Assembly: GCA_003482555.1 (NCBI GenBank)
Contig: DMYQ01000294.1
Coordinates: 24,979 to 47,516 of the forward strand
From: Janthinobacterium sp.
Lineage (GTDB): Bacteria; Pseudomonadota; Gammaproteobacteria; Burkholderiales; Burkholderiaceae_D
Direction of reading: 5' to 3'
Length of the DNA stretch: 22,538 bases
The translations under genes were made by a program, and so were the position numbers. The first letter of the stretch is position 1. Every line of letters starts with the position of its first letter. Of the stretch, positions 16,739 to 22,538 are shown in pieces. Under the pieces are notes generated by a model. That model ran no database searches, was not told where the DNA came from, and worked only from the letters and a program-made list of their open reading frames with translations.

Positions 16739-16754
16739 ACGGAAGCGACTGAGC

Positions 16755-17372
16755 GTGAGCGCGCAAGGCGTGGTCTGGCTGCTCGATGCGGCGCAAGTGC
16801 CCGAGGCGGACATCGAGGCGCTGCGGGGGCGTCTGGGCGCTGGCGAAGCGGCGCGCCACGCGCGCTTCCTGCGGCCCGGGCGGCAACGCCAGTTCTTGCT
16901 TGGCCGCATGCTGCTGCGGCAAACCATGGGCCGGATGCTGGACCTGCCGGCCGCCGCGCTGACCGTCACCGAGTGCGCCGGCCAGGCGCCGCGCGTGACG
17001 CTGCAAGGCGCGCCGCGCCCCCTGCCATTTTTTAGCCTGTCGCACAGCGGGCGCTGGGTCGCCTGTGCGCTCAGCGCCGACAGCGCGCTCGGCCTGGACA
17101 TCGAAGTCGTCGACCCGAGGCGCGACTTGCGCGCCTTGGCCGAACTAGCCTTCGGCGGCGCCGAGGCGGCGCGCCTGGCGGCCTTGCCGGAGGCGGCCCG
17201 GGCGGCGCAATTTTATCGATCGTGGAGCGAAAAGGAAGCCCGCTACAAGCTCGGCGAGCATGCCGGCGCGCGCTGCGTCAGCCTGTGCCGTCCCGGCCTG
17301 TCCATCGTGCTGTGCAGCGCGCTGCCGCTGGCGGCCCGGGTCGTCGCGGCCACGCTGGAAGTTCATCGATAG
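16755..17372 (+). CDS. 4'-phosphopantetheinyl transferase (Sfp-type)
   Basis: This 205-residue protein has the two Sfp-family hallmarks: GLDIEVV (Gly-x-Asp-x-Glu, magnesium site) and FYRSWSEKEARYKL (W-S-x-K-E-A-x-x-K). Just before the first is the FSLSHSGRWVACAL segment typical of the family. It should activate the two cluster ACPs (Ser39 and Ser45 sites) by transferring phosphopantetheine from CoA. It starts on GTG 16755, 16 nt after the ketosynthase stop, with GGAAGCGAC as ribosome-binding site, and is the last gene of the operon. At 205 residues it is at the short end for Sfp enzymes but not visibly truncated. Confidence 0.88.
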   Translation: MSAQGVVWLLDAAQVPEADIEALRGRLGAGEAARHARFLRPGRQRQFLLGRMLLRQTMGRMLDLPAAALTVTECAGQAPRVTLQGAPRPLPFFSLSHSGRWVACALSADSALGLDIEVVDPRRDLRALAELAFGGAEAARLAALPEAARAAQFYRSWSEKEARYKLGEHAGARCVSLCRPGLSIVLCSALPLAARVVAATLEVHR

Positions 17373-17399
17373 GCGAGGCGCCAGTCGGCGGGTGGGAGC

Positions 17400-17426
17400 G
17401 GCGCGGCCCGGCATCCCTTCCGCGCC
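17400..17426 (+). terminator. Possible terminator hairpin between converging genes
   Basis: A 7-bp stem (GGCGCGG at 17400-17406 against CCGCGCC at 17420-17426) with a 13-nt loop lies in the 63-nt gap between the stop of the phosphopantetheinyl transferase gene and the stop of the converging deacetylase gene. There is no T-tract after it on either strand; an A-run follows on the plus strand. It is therefore not a canonical intrinsic terminator, but its place between converging genes makes some role in termination plausible. Confidence 0.3.
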
Positions 17427-17435
17427 CGAAAAAAT

Positions 17436-18335
17436 CTATTTCCAGAGCCAGTTCCAGAAACCGGGCAGCGGTGGCTGGACGTCGCCTTCGCGCACGGTGC
17501 GCGCCAGCGCCGCCTTTTCCAGCGCGCCGCGCTCGTCGTAAAACGGCTTTTCGGCCAGCGGCATGTCGAGCTCGTGGGCGACGTCGAGCAATATCAGCAG
17601 GTATTCCTCGATATGGCGGGCCGTATAGGTATTGACGTCGTGGAAAGTGACCACCACCGGCACGCAGCCGTCGACGACGGGCATGCCGCCGGCGCGCCAG
17701 CGCTGGCGCACCTGCGCCAGATGGCTCAGCATGTTCGAGCGCTTGTGCCAACTGAAGTTGACGCCCCAGATCTTGCCATCGTTGGCGCTCAAGTCGGTCA
17801 GCAGGGCTTGCATGCCGTGGCTGTGGTAGGCGGCCAGGGTGCGCGCGTCATAATTCCAGAACGGCGGGCGCACCAGGCCGGGCGGGACGCCGCTGACTTC
17901 TTGCAAGTCGGCGCTACCCCTTTGCAGCGACAACTCCAGTTCTTCCGGGCTCAAAAAACGGTGGTTGGCGTGGTGCGGCGTGGCCGTGTGAAAGGCCAGC
18001 AAATGTCCCTCGTCTTGCTCGCGGCGCAAGAGCTTGCGTCCGGTGATGCTGCCGCCGCCGTTGGCGGCCCGGGTCTGGGTGAAGAAAATCGCCTTGATGC
18101 CGGGCTGGGCGGCGTTATGCGCGAGCGCCTCGAGTATCCTGACGGTGGGATTGTCGTCCTCGGCGGCGCTGGGGCCGTCGTCAAAGGTGATCAAGAAACG
18201 GATGGGGATGGCTGGCGCCGCCGCCGGGCCCGGGGCGGGCGCATCGGCCCGGCCGAAGGATGGTGCGGCGCACAGCACGGTCAGTGCGATGGCGCGCAAG
18301 ATGAACAGAAAGCGCCGGGGACGACTGTTGAACAC
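17436..18335 (-). CDS. Secreted polysaccharide deacetylase (NodB-like)
   Basis: This protein has about 299 residues if it starts at GTG 18335. It carries a signal peptide (FLFILRAIALTVLCAAPSFG) and then the NodB signature FLITFDDGPS with the Asp-Asp pair, LVRPPFWNYD (the RPP motif) and VVVTFHDVN near the end with the last conserved His. The metal-binding H-S/T-x-x-H motif is altered: the sequence reads FHTATPHH, so the second His lies one or two residues further away. It should act in the periplasm or outside the cell on an N-acetylated glycan. The frame is open back to 18644, but that part overlaps the riboswitch on the other strand and lacks conserved features. A promoter-like TACAAT at 18371-18376 supports the short form; ATG 18419 is the alternative. 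It runs towards the aryl-polyene operon. Confidence 0.8.
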   Translation of the reverse strand: MFNSRPRRFLFILRAIALTVLCAAPSFGRADAPAPGPAAAPAIPIRFLITFDDGPSAAEDDNPTVRILEALAHNAAQPGIKAIFFTQTRAANGGGSITGRKLLRREQDEGHLLAFHTATPHHANHRFLSPEELELSLQRGSADLQEVSGVPPGLVRPPFWNYDARTLAAYHSHGMQALLTDLSANDGKIWGVNFSWHKRSNMLSHLAQVRQRWRAGGMPVVDGCVPVVVTFHDVNTYTARHIEEYLLILLDVAHELDMPLAEKPFYDERGALEKAALARTVREGDVQPPLPGFWNWLWK

Positions 18336-18370
18336 GCTGGGTTCTATTCCGTGACGATGAAGAGGTGCGC

Positions 18371-18400
18371 ATTGTAACGTCTGGAAGGAAAGCTTGTCGC
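18371..18400 (-). promoter_or_regulatory. Possible promoter of the polysaccharide deacetylase gene
   Basis: On the minus strand, TACAAT (18376 down to 18371) is a good -10 box, and GCGACA (18400 down to 18395) matches the last four bases of the -35 consensus with an 18-bp spacer. Transcription would start near 18364, about 29 nt before the GTG start at 18335. Confidence 0.35.
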
Positions 18401-18441
18401 CCCCTTTGCCGTCAGGCATGCCCGGACGGGGCGCATTACTG

Positions 18442-18447
18442 TAAAAT
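18442..18447 (+). promoter_or_regulatory. Possible -10 box for the riboswitch-receptor transcript
   Basis: TAAAAT at 18442-18447, just after a TG, lies about 16 nt before the conserved riboswitch core. No good -35 box is visible at the usual spacing. It is the only promoter-like hexamer between the divergent deacetylase promoter and the riboswitch. Confidence 0.3.
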
Positions 18448-18459
18448 ACACAACTTACG

Positions 18460-18645
18460 CGATGGTGTCCTCCAGCTAGTCTGCTGGAGGGTGAAACGGG
18501 AAGCTGGTGACAAGAGACGCACTCTCTGACATTCCGGCGCAGCCCCCGCTGCTGTATGCCTGACGATTTTGTTCGACCGCCACTGTGCTTTTGCATGGGA
18601 AGGCAGGACAGAAGAGGATGACGGCGAGCCAGAAGACCGGCCATA
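18460..18645 (+). ncRNA. Cobalamin riboswitch
   Basis: The element shows the ordered conserved blocks of the cobalamin aptamer: GGTG followed by a strong hairpin (CCTCCAGC at 18469-18476 against GCTGGAGG at 18483-18490), GTGAAACGGGAAGCTGGTGA (18491-18510), the GCGCAGCCCCCGCTGCTGTA block (18537-18556), CGCCACTG (18578-18585), TGGGAAGGC (18596-18604), and the final GATGACGGCGAGCCAGAAGA (18618-18637) closing with CCGGCC. These match the B12-box consensus closely. It should bind adenosyl- or methylcobalamin and switch off the downstream TonB-dependent receptor when the cofactor is plentiful. The outer ends of the P1 stem are approximate. Confidence 0.93.
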
Positions 18646-18861
18646 CGCGTTTATTACTGGTGCAAAACCCGGGGTTTGGTTTTGTCCGTTGTGTTGCCTT
18701 TTCATCGCTTGTGTCCGTCGATGCCGCCCCGCGCGCGCAGCGTCCGTCCGCGCCCGTGCGCGTGGCGGATCGCGCGCGGCCGTCCGTCCGCGCCCGCCTG
18801 CCTTGCGAGGGCGCGCACGGCGCTGCTTTTCTCGCGTCACGCCAGTCTCGTTCAATGATCT
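18646..18861 (+). other. Long leader between riboswitch and receptor gene (expression platform)
   Basis: These 216 nt hold no convincing gene. Just after the aptamer is a possible small hairpin (AAACC/GGTTT around 18664-18677) without a clean T-tract. Further on there is an exact 16-nt direct repeat (CGTCCGTCCGCGCCCG at 18741-18756 and 18781-18796), 40 nt apart. The region is long for a simple leader and probably includes the expression platform of the riboswitch. Confidence 0.45.
18741..18796 (+). repeat. 16-nt direct repeat in the receptor leader
   Basis: CGTCCGTCCGCGCCCG occurs at 18741-18756 and again at 18781-18796, each copy preceded by a run of GC dinucleotides. Both copies are exact. 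They lie between the riboswitch and the start codon, and may form alternative pairings with GC-rich purine stretches nearby, or may be a simple small duplication. Confidence 0.7.
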
Positions 18862-18876
18862 ATGGAAATGGAACAG

Positions 18877-20958
18877 ATGCGTACTCTTCGTCTTCACACA
18901 GCGCTGCTGGCCGGGCTGCTGGCCAGTTGCACACAGGCCGGCGCGACCGGCATCCCCACCTTGCAAGAGGTGATCGTCAGCGGCAACCGTCCCGGCTTGA
19001 TCGGCGTGGCCGAATCAGCCACCGAGGGCACGGTGACGGCCAAACAATTGGCCAACCGGCCCTTGCTGCGCGCCGCCGAGGTGCTGGAAACGATACCGGG
19101 CATGGTCGTCACCCAGCATTCCGGGGATGGCAAGGCGAACCAGTATTTTTTGCGCGGCTTTAACCTCGACCACGGCAGCGATTTCGCCACCACGCTGATG
19201 GGCATGCCGGTCAACGAAGCCAGCCACGCCCACGGCCAGGGCTATATGGACTTGAATTTCCTGATGCCGGAATTGATCTCGACGATCAAGTATCGCAAGG
19301 GCGTGTACGCGGCCGAGGATGGCGACTTTTCCAACACCGGTTCGGCGCGCATGGAATATCAGCGCCAGTTGAAGGCGCCGTTTGTCGACCTGAGCGTGGG
19401 CGCGCACCGCTTCCGGCGCTTGTTGACGGCCGGCAGCACCGAGTTCGACGGTTTTCATTTGCTGGGCGCGATCGAGGTGGCGGGCAATGACGGCCCCTGG
19501 GACTTGCCCGCCAATTTACACAAGCGCAACGGCGTGGCGCGCCTGTCGCGGGGCGGCGCCGGCAATGGTTTCTCCGTCACGGCGATGGCTTACCAGTCGA
19601 ACTGGACGGCCACCGAACACGTGCCCGAGCGCGCCATCCTGAGCGGGGAGATCGGCCGCTACGGGGCGCTCTCGGGCAGCGATGGCGGCGTCACCCACCG
19701 TTACAGCCTGGCGGCCGACTGGGCCAGCACGGACGAGGCGGGCGCCAGCCGGGTGAATGCCTATGTGATCGATTACGGCCTGAATTATTTCTCGGCGCCT
19801 TCGGGTTTTATCGATGGGCCGCAGGGCGACCAGCACGAGCAGGCCGACCAACGCGTCACCTGGGGCGGCGAGGCGCGCCGCACGCAAAGCATCGCCGGAT
19901 TCGACTGGACGGTCGGGCTGCAACTGCGCCAGGACCGCATCGCCACCGACGGCCTGTATGAAACCGTGGCGCGGGTGCGCACCTTGACGGTCGGCGAAGA
20001 CCGCATCTTGCAGACGGGCGTGGGCCTGTTCCTGGAAGCGCGGCGGCAATGGGCGTCATGGTTGCGCGGCACCCTGGGATTGCGCCGTGACCAGATCTTG
20101 GCCTGGGTCACGCCCACCGGTGGCGCCTTCAATGCCGACAATGGCGGCCGCGCCGACGCCGGCCAGACCAGTCCCAAGCTGAGCTTGGTGTTCGGGCCCT
20201 TCGGCGCCCACGGGGATAGCGAGCTGTACGCCAACTGGGGCTATGGTTTTCACAGCAACGACGCGCGCGGCGCCACCCTGGTGACTCATCCGTCGGACGG
20301 CAGTCCGGCCGACAAGCTCGACTTGTTTGCCAAGTCCAGCGGTTCGGAAATCGGCATGCGCAGTAAACCGTTGCCGGGCTGGAGCAGCAGCGTCTCCCTG
20401 TGGCAAATGAAGGCGGCGTCCGAGCTGGTCTTCGTCGGCGACGAGGGTGTCACCGAGGCGCGCGGGGCGTCGCGCCGGCACGGCCTGGAGTGGTCGAATT
20501 ATTTTACGCCGACGCAGACCCTCATCATCGACGCCGACCTGGCCTGGTCGCACGCGCGTTTCCAGGAGCCGGTGGACGGCAACGGCGGCTCTTACGTGCC
20601 GAACGCGATCCCGCTGACGGCCTCGCTGGGCGCCAGTTACGAGCCGGGCGGCGCCTGGTTCGGCGGACTGCGCCTGCGCTACATGGGCGCCTACGCCCTG
20701 GAAGAAAGCAATGCCCAGCGCTCGACGCCGTTCTGGATCGCCAACCTGAAGCTGGGCTACCGCATCACGCCCACCCTGCGCCTGAGCGTGGACGTGCTCA
20801 ATCTATTCGACCGCCAGGCCAACGATATCGAGTATTGGGGTGGCGCCTGCACGCGCGGCGAGCAAGCCAACGGCAGTTGCGGCGCGGGCATAGACGGGCG
20901 CCTGATCCATCCGCTGGAACCGCGCACGGTGCGGCTGGGCTTGCGCGCCTCGTTCTGA
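18877..20958 (+). CDS. TonB-dependent outer-membrane receptor under cobalamin control
   Basis: This receptor has about 693 residues from ATG 18877 (698 from ATG 18862). I prefer 18877 because GGAA sits just in front of it and the signal peptide starts directly (MRTLRLHTALLAGLLASC). A TonB-box-like LQEVIVSG follows, then a plug domain with the LRGFNLDHGSDF and GMPVNEASHAHGQGYMDLNF blocks, and a beta-barrel ending in the outer-membrane signature of a terminal Phe (LGLRASF). It should import a scarce substrate using TonB energy. The riboswitch upstream points to cobalamin, a corrinoid precursor or cobalt; the His-rich SHAHGQGY in the plug would suit metal contact. The sequence is not obviously BtuB. 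The signal peptide ends in LASC, which fits a lipobox and is unusual for this class. Confidence 0.88.
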   Translation: MRTLRLHTALLAGLLASCTQAGATGIPTLQEVIVSGNRPGLIGVAESATEGTVTAKQLANRPLLRAAEVLETIPGMVVTQHSGDGKANQYFLRGFNLDHGSDFATTLMGMPVNEASHAHGQGYMDLNFLMPELISTIKYRKGVYAAEDGDFSNTGSARMEYQRQLKAPFVDLSVGAHRFRRLLTAGSTEFDGFHLLGAIEVAGNDGPWDLPANLHKRNGVARLSRGGAGNGFSVTAMAYQSNWTATEHVPERAILSGEIGRYGALSGSDGGVTHRYSLAADWASTDEAGASRVNAYVIDYGLNYFSAPSGFIDGPQGDQHEQADQRVTWGGEARRTQSIAGFDWTVGLQLRQDRIATDGLYETVARVRTLTVGEDRILQTGVGLFLEARRQWASWLRGTLGLRRDQILAWVTPTGGAFNADNGGRADAGQTSPKLSLVFGPFGAHGDSELYANWGYGFHSNDARGATLVTHPSDGSPADKLDLFAKSSGSEIGMRSKPLPGWSSSVSLWQMKAASELVFVGDEGVTEARGASRRHGLEWSNYFTPTQTLIIDADLAWSHARFQEPVDGNGGSYVPNAIPLTASLGASYEPGGAWFGGLRLRYMGAYALEESNAQRSTPFWIANLKLGYRITPTLRLSVDVLNLFDRQANDIEYWGGACTRGEQANGSCGAGIDGRLIHPLEPRTVRLGLRASF

Positions 20959-20993
20959 CGGCGCGGCGCTGCCGACCGGACATGTTGATGGCG

Positions 20994-21013
20994 GCCCTTA
21001 CGGCGGCAAGGGC
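20994..21013 (+). terminator. Weak hairpin after the receptor gene
   Basis: GCCCTT (20994-20999) can pair with AAGGGC (21008-21013) around an 8-nt loop, 35 nt after the receptor stop codon. There is no T-tract, so this is a weak candidate. The rest of the 149-nt gap up to 21107 shows nothing I can name. Confidence 0.25.
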
Positions 21014-21107
21014 TCGAAAACGTCGGGATTGCCGCGTTCGCTATACAGGCGCTACGCGGGAGGATCAACGACTCGTGTGTCAATCGACAGTCTTGCCATG
21101 TACCGGC

Positions 21108-21515
21108 TCAGGCGCCCGGTTCGGTGACGGCGGAATGGTGCAGCAGCGACTTGCCGATCTCGCCGGGGATGTAGGCGATGACCTTGCCCGACAATATCAA
21201 GGCATAGCCGGTCGAGACGGCGATCACGCCGACGGCCTTGCCGGTCGCCTGCGACACGTCGGTGGCGGCCTGGCCGCTCAGCTTGACCGAGACGGTGGCG
21301 GCGTTGGAGGCGCCCTTGAGCATGACGATTGTGCCATCGGCCACCGTTTCGACGCCGGTGACGAGCACTTCGCCGGACGCGGCCAGCATGGAGAGCGAAC
21401 CGATCAGGACGATCCCCGAGCCGGCGCCCACGTTTTCCGAGGCGCGCGAGGCGTCTTGGGTGCCGGCATGGGCGGCGGCGCCGCAGAATAAATAGATGAA
21501 CAGCAAGCGTTTCAT
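21108..21515 (-). CDS. Small secreted protein of unknown function, partner of DUF2145 gene
   Basis: This 135-residue protein starts at ATG 21515 behind a good GGAG ribosome-binding site (GGAGCTCTC). A signal peptide (MKRLLFIYLFCGAAAHAG) is followed by a low-complexity small-residue sequence rich in Ala, Gly, Ser and Val, with two hydrophobic stretches (about 32-46 and 95-115) that could be membrane or beta segments. I do not recognise a domain. Its C-terminus (LLHHSAVTEPGA) closely matches the tail of the partial gene at the right edge of the window, so it is one of two paralogues flanking the DUF2145 gene. The open frame upstream of 21515 crosses a palindrome and is not supported. Confidence 0.7.
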   Translation of the reverse strand: MKRLLFIYLFCGAAAHAGTQDASRASENVGAGSGIVLIGSLSMLAASGEVLVTGVETVADGTIVMLKGASNAATVSVKLSGQAATDVSQATGKAVGVIAVSTGYALILSGKVIAYIPGEIGKSLLHHSAVTEPGA

Positions 21516-21711
21516 GAGAGCTCCAAGGTATCGATATGACAGGGCATGATTGCCGATCGGGCGGCAGGGTACAAGTGAAAAGGATGGGGTATCGGTATGT
21601 TGTCGGATCGGTGGTGTCAAGCGATACCGTTTGACACCGCCTTGCCGGCCGGGGCAGGGCGATATTTCCGGCACGCGGGCGCGGCCGTGGACGCCCTCCG
21701 CGTCGGCGGCA
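21516..21711. other. Intergenic region with a strong palindrome and repeated GGTATCG motifs
   Basis: This 196-nt gap between two minus-strand genes holds no gene. It contains the inverted repeat at 21611-21640, a 12-nt imperfect direct repeat (GGTATCGATATG at 21527-21538 and GGTATCGGTATG at 21588-21599), and a short GC-rich hairpin next to the palindrome (TGCC/GGCA around 21643-21656). The same GGTATCG core is found on the minus strand inside the palindrome. Confidence 0.5.
21611..21640. repeat. 30-nt inverted repeat (13-bp stem, 4-nt loop)
   Basis: Positions 21611-21623 pair with 21628-21640 around the loop ATAC; two of the 13 pairs are G-T. The core is GGTGTCAA against TTGACACC. Because it is nearly symmetric, both strands encode the same short peptide across it. 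It could terminate the DUF2145 transcript, although no T-tract follows, or be a copy of a dispersed repeat or an operator. Confidence 0.75.
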
Positions 21712-22503
21712 TCACGGCAGGGACACCTCGATGTCGCGCGCTTGCGGGTCGTGCCGCTTGATGAAACGCATCATCGAGTCCACCGTGACGGTGTCGATGT
21801 GGCCGGCCATACGGCGCTCGAAGGGGTGGTCGTCGAAGGCCACGTTGGCGCGGAACATGCGCGCGCCCAGGCGCGTCGCGGCCGGGATTTCAAGCGTGAT
21901 GGGGCGGTAGTCGGCCGCCTTCAGCCACGCTTGCGCCTCGCTGCGGGTCTCGATCTTGCCCGGCGCGACCTTGGCGGCCGCGTAGGTTTCCAGCACCCAC
22001 TGGTTGGAGTTCTGGTACTTGGTCGAGTAGGCGTAGGACAACATATTGTATTGCGGCGCATGCAGGCGCAGCGGCGTGTTCGAGGCCAGCAGGCGCACCA
22101 GGCTGGCTTGCACGTCCGCGCTCGGCAGCAGGATTTCCGTCTTGTACTCGAACACGTCGTCGAGGAAGAAATTGCCCAGTCCCTCGTTGTATAGCGACGA
22201 CAGGGCCGAGCCGCATTTGTTCAATTCATGCACCACCAGCCAGCGTCCGGCCGGGTGGTCGCGCCAGACCAGGGCCACGTGCGAATATGTCAAATGGTAT
22301 TTCGACAGGTCTTGCCCGGCGCGGGCGATCAGCGCCACCTGGGCGCCGGAGGCGTCGAGGGCGCCGCGCGCCTTGAGCGCCAGGTCGAGCGCCTTGACGG
22401 CGTTGGCCGGGTCGGCCTTCTTCGGTTCGCAGGAGCGGCCCGCGTGCGCCGGCGCCACGACGGACAGGCACAGCAGCAATGCCGGCAAGGTGGCCTTGTT
22501 CAT
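21712..22503 (-). CDS. DUF2145 family protein, secreted
   Basis: This 263-residue protein has a clean signal peptide (MNKATLPALLLCLSVVAPAHAG) and matches the DUF2145 family as I remember it: conserved pieces include a LTYSHVALVWRDHPAGRW segment, VVHELNKCGSALSSLYNEGL and a DDVFEYKTEILLP stretch. The YSHVAL...H...NKCG pattern recalls NlpC/P60-like or DUF4105-like periplasmic hydrolases, but I cannot assign catalytic residues with confidence. ATG 22503 directly follows the TGA of the upstream gene (TGAATG) with GGGAG as ribosome-binding site, so the two are translationally coupled. Function unknown; probably periplasmic. Confidence 0.8.
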   Translation of the reverse strand: MNKATLPALLLCLSVVAPAHAGRSCEPKKADPANAVKALDLALKARGALDASGAQVALIARAGQDLSKYHLTYSHVALVWRDHPAGRWLVVHELNKCGSALSSLYNEGLGNFFLDDVFEYKTEILLPSADVQASLVRLLASNTPLRLHAPQYNMLSYAYSTKYQNSNQWVLETYAAAKVAPGKIETRSEAQAWLKAADYRPITLEIPAATRLGARMFRANVAFDDHPFERRMAGHIDTVTVDSMMRFIKRHDPQARDIEVSLP

Positions 22504-22538
22504 TCAGGCTCCCGGCTCGGCGGCGAGCGAATGGTGCA
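22504..22538 (-). CDS. 3' end of a paralogue of the small secreted protein (partial)
   Basis: Reading the minus strand from the window edge gives HHSLAAEPGA and then TGA (22506 down to 22504). The small protein at 21108-21515 ends HHSAVTEPGA, so seven of the last ten residues agree and the DNA is similar too. This is the tail of a second copy lying immediately upstream of the DUF2145 gene and almost certainly in the same operon. Most of the gene lies outside the window. Confidence 0.65.
   Translation of the reverse strand, partial: HHSLAAEPGA

Noticed and set aside
18336..18644. N-terminal extension of the deacetylase frame
   Set aside because: It would place about 100 residues before a clear signal peptide and would overlap the riboswitch on the other strand; a promoter-like element at 18371-18400 lies inside it.
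18646..18973. Small plus-strand open frames in the receptor leader
   Set aside because: Arg/Ala-rich translations without ribosome-binding sites or conserved features, lying over the riboswitch and leader RNA.
1..22538. CRISPR arrays, insertion sequences, tRNA or rRNA genes
   Set aside because: I saw no regularly spaced repeats, transposase genes, terminal inverted repeats with target duplications, or structured RNA-gene sequences.

Overview
This window looks like a high-GC betaproteobacterial chromosome. Oxalobacteraceae (Massilia/Duganella/Janthinobacterium type) is my inference from codon bias, the style of the cluster and the DUF2145-type locus at the right end; I cannot prove the taxonomy from the sequence. 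Its centrepiece is a complete aryl-polyene (APE) pigment gene cluster related to the ape clusters of Enterobacteria, the flexirubin clusters and the xanthomonadin clusters. Nineteen genes run in one direction from about 326 to 17372 with almost no spacing. Most junctions overlap by 4 to 20 nt, which points to one long translationally coupled operon behind a single good -10 box (TATAAT, 285-290).

Layout: (1) 1-72 is the 3' end of an unidentified gene; 73-325 is the AT-richer leader and promoter region. (2) 326-17372 is the APE operon: ketosynthase-like chain-length factor, PlsC-type acyltransferase, two acyl carrier proteins, a small membrane protein, an AMP-forming ligase fused to a hotdog dehydratase, family-2 glycosyltransferase, LpxL-like acyltransferase, MIO-type aromatic amino-acid ammonia-lyase, hotdog thioesterase, LolA-like periplasmic protein, MMPL/RND exporter, flavin-dependent halogenase-like oxidoreductase, DUF3261 lipoprotein, ketosynthase, hotdog dehydratase, ketoreductase, second ketosynthase and a phosphopantetheinyl transferase. 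(3) 17436-18335 (minus) is a secreted polysaccharide deacetylase. (4) 18460-20958 is a cobalamin riboswitch followed by a TonB-dependent outer-membrane receptor. (5) 21108-22538 (minus) is a small secreted protein, a DUF2145 protein and the tail of a second copy of the small protein.

How it probably works (inference from known APE and flexirubin pathways): the ammonia-lyase makes an aryl-acrylic acid (coumarate or cinnamate) from Tyr or Phe; the ligase loads it on an ACP primed by the PPTase; the KS/CLF, KR and DH enzymes extend it to a conjugated polyene; the glycosyltransferase and two acyltransferases join it to a lipid or sugar anchor; and the LolA-like protein, MMPL pump and DUF3261 lipoprotein move it to the outer membrane. 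The most distinctive points are a FAD enzyme that keeps all recognisable halogenase motifs (possible halogenated aryl polyene, as in xanthomonadins), an ammonia-lyase with an unusual Tyr-His selectivity pair, a ligase-dehydratase fusion, and a duplicated small-protein gene flanking the DUF2145 gene.
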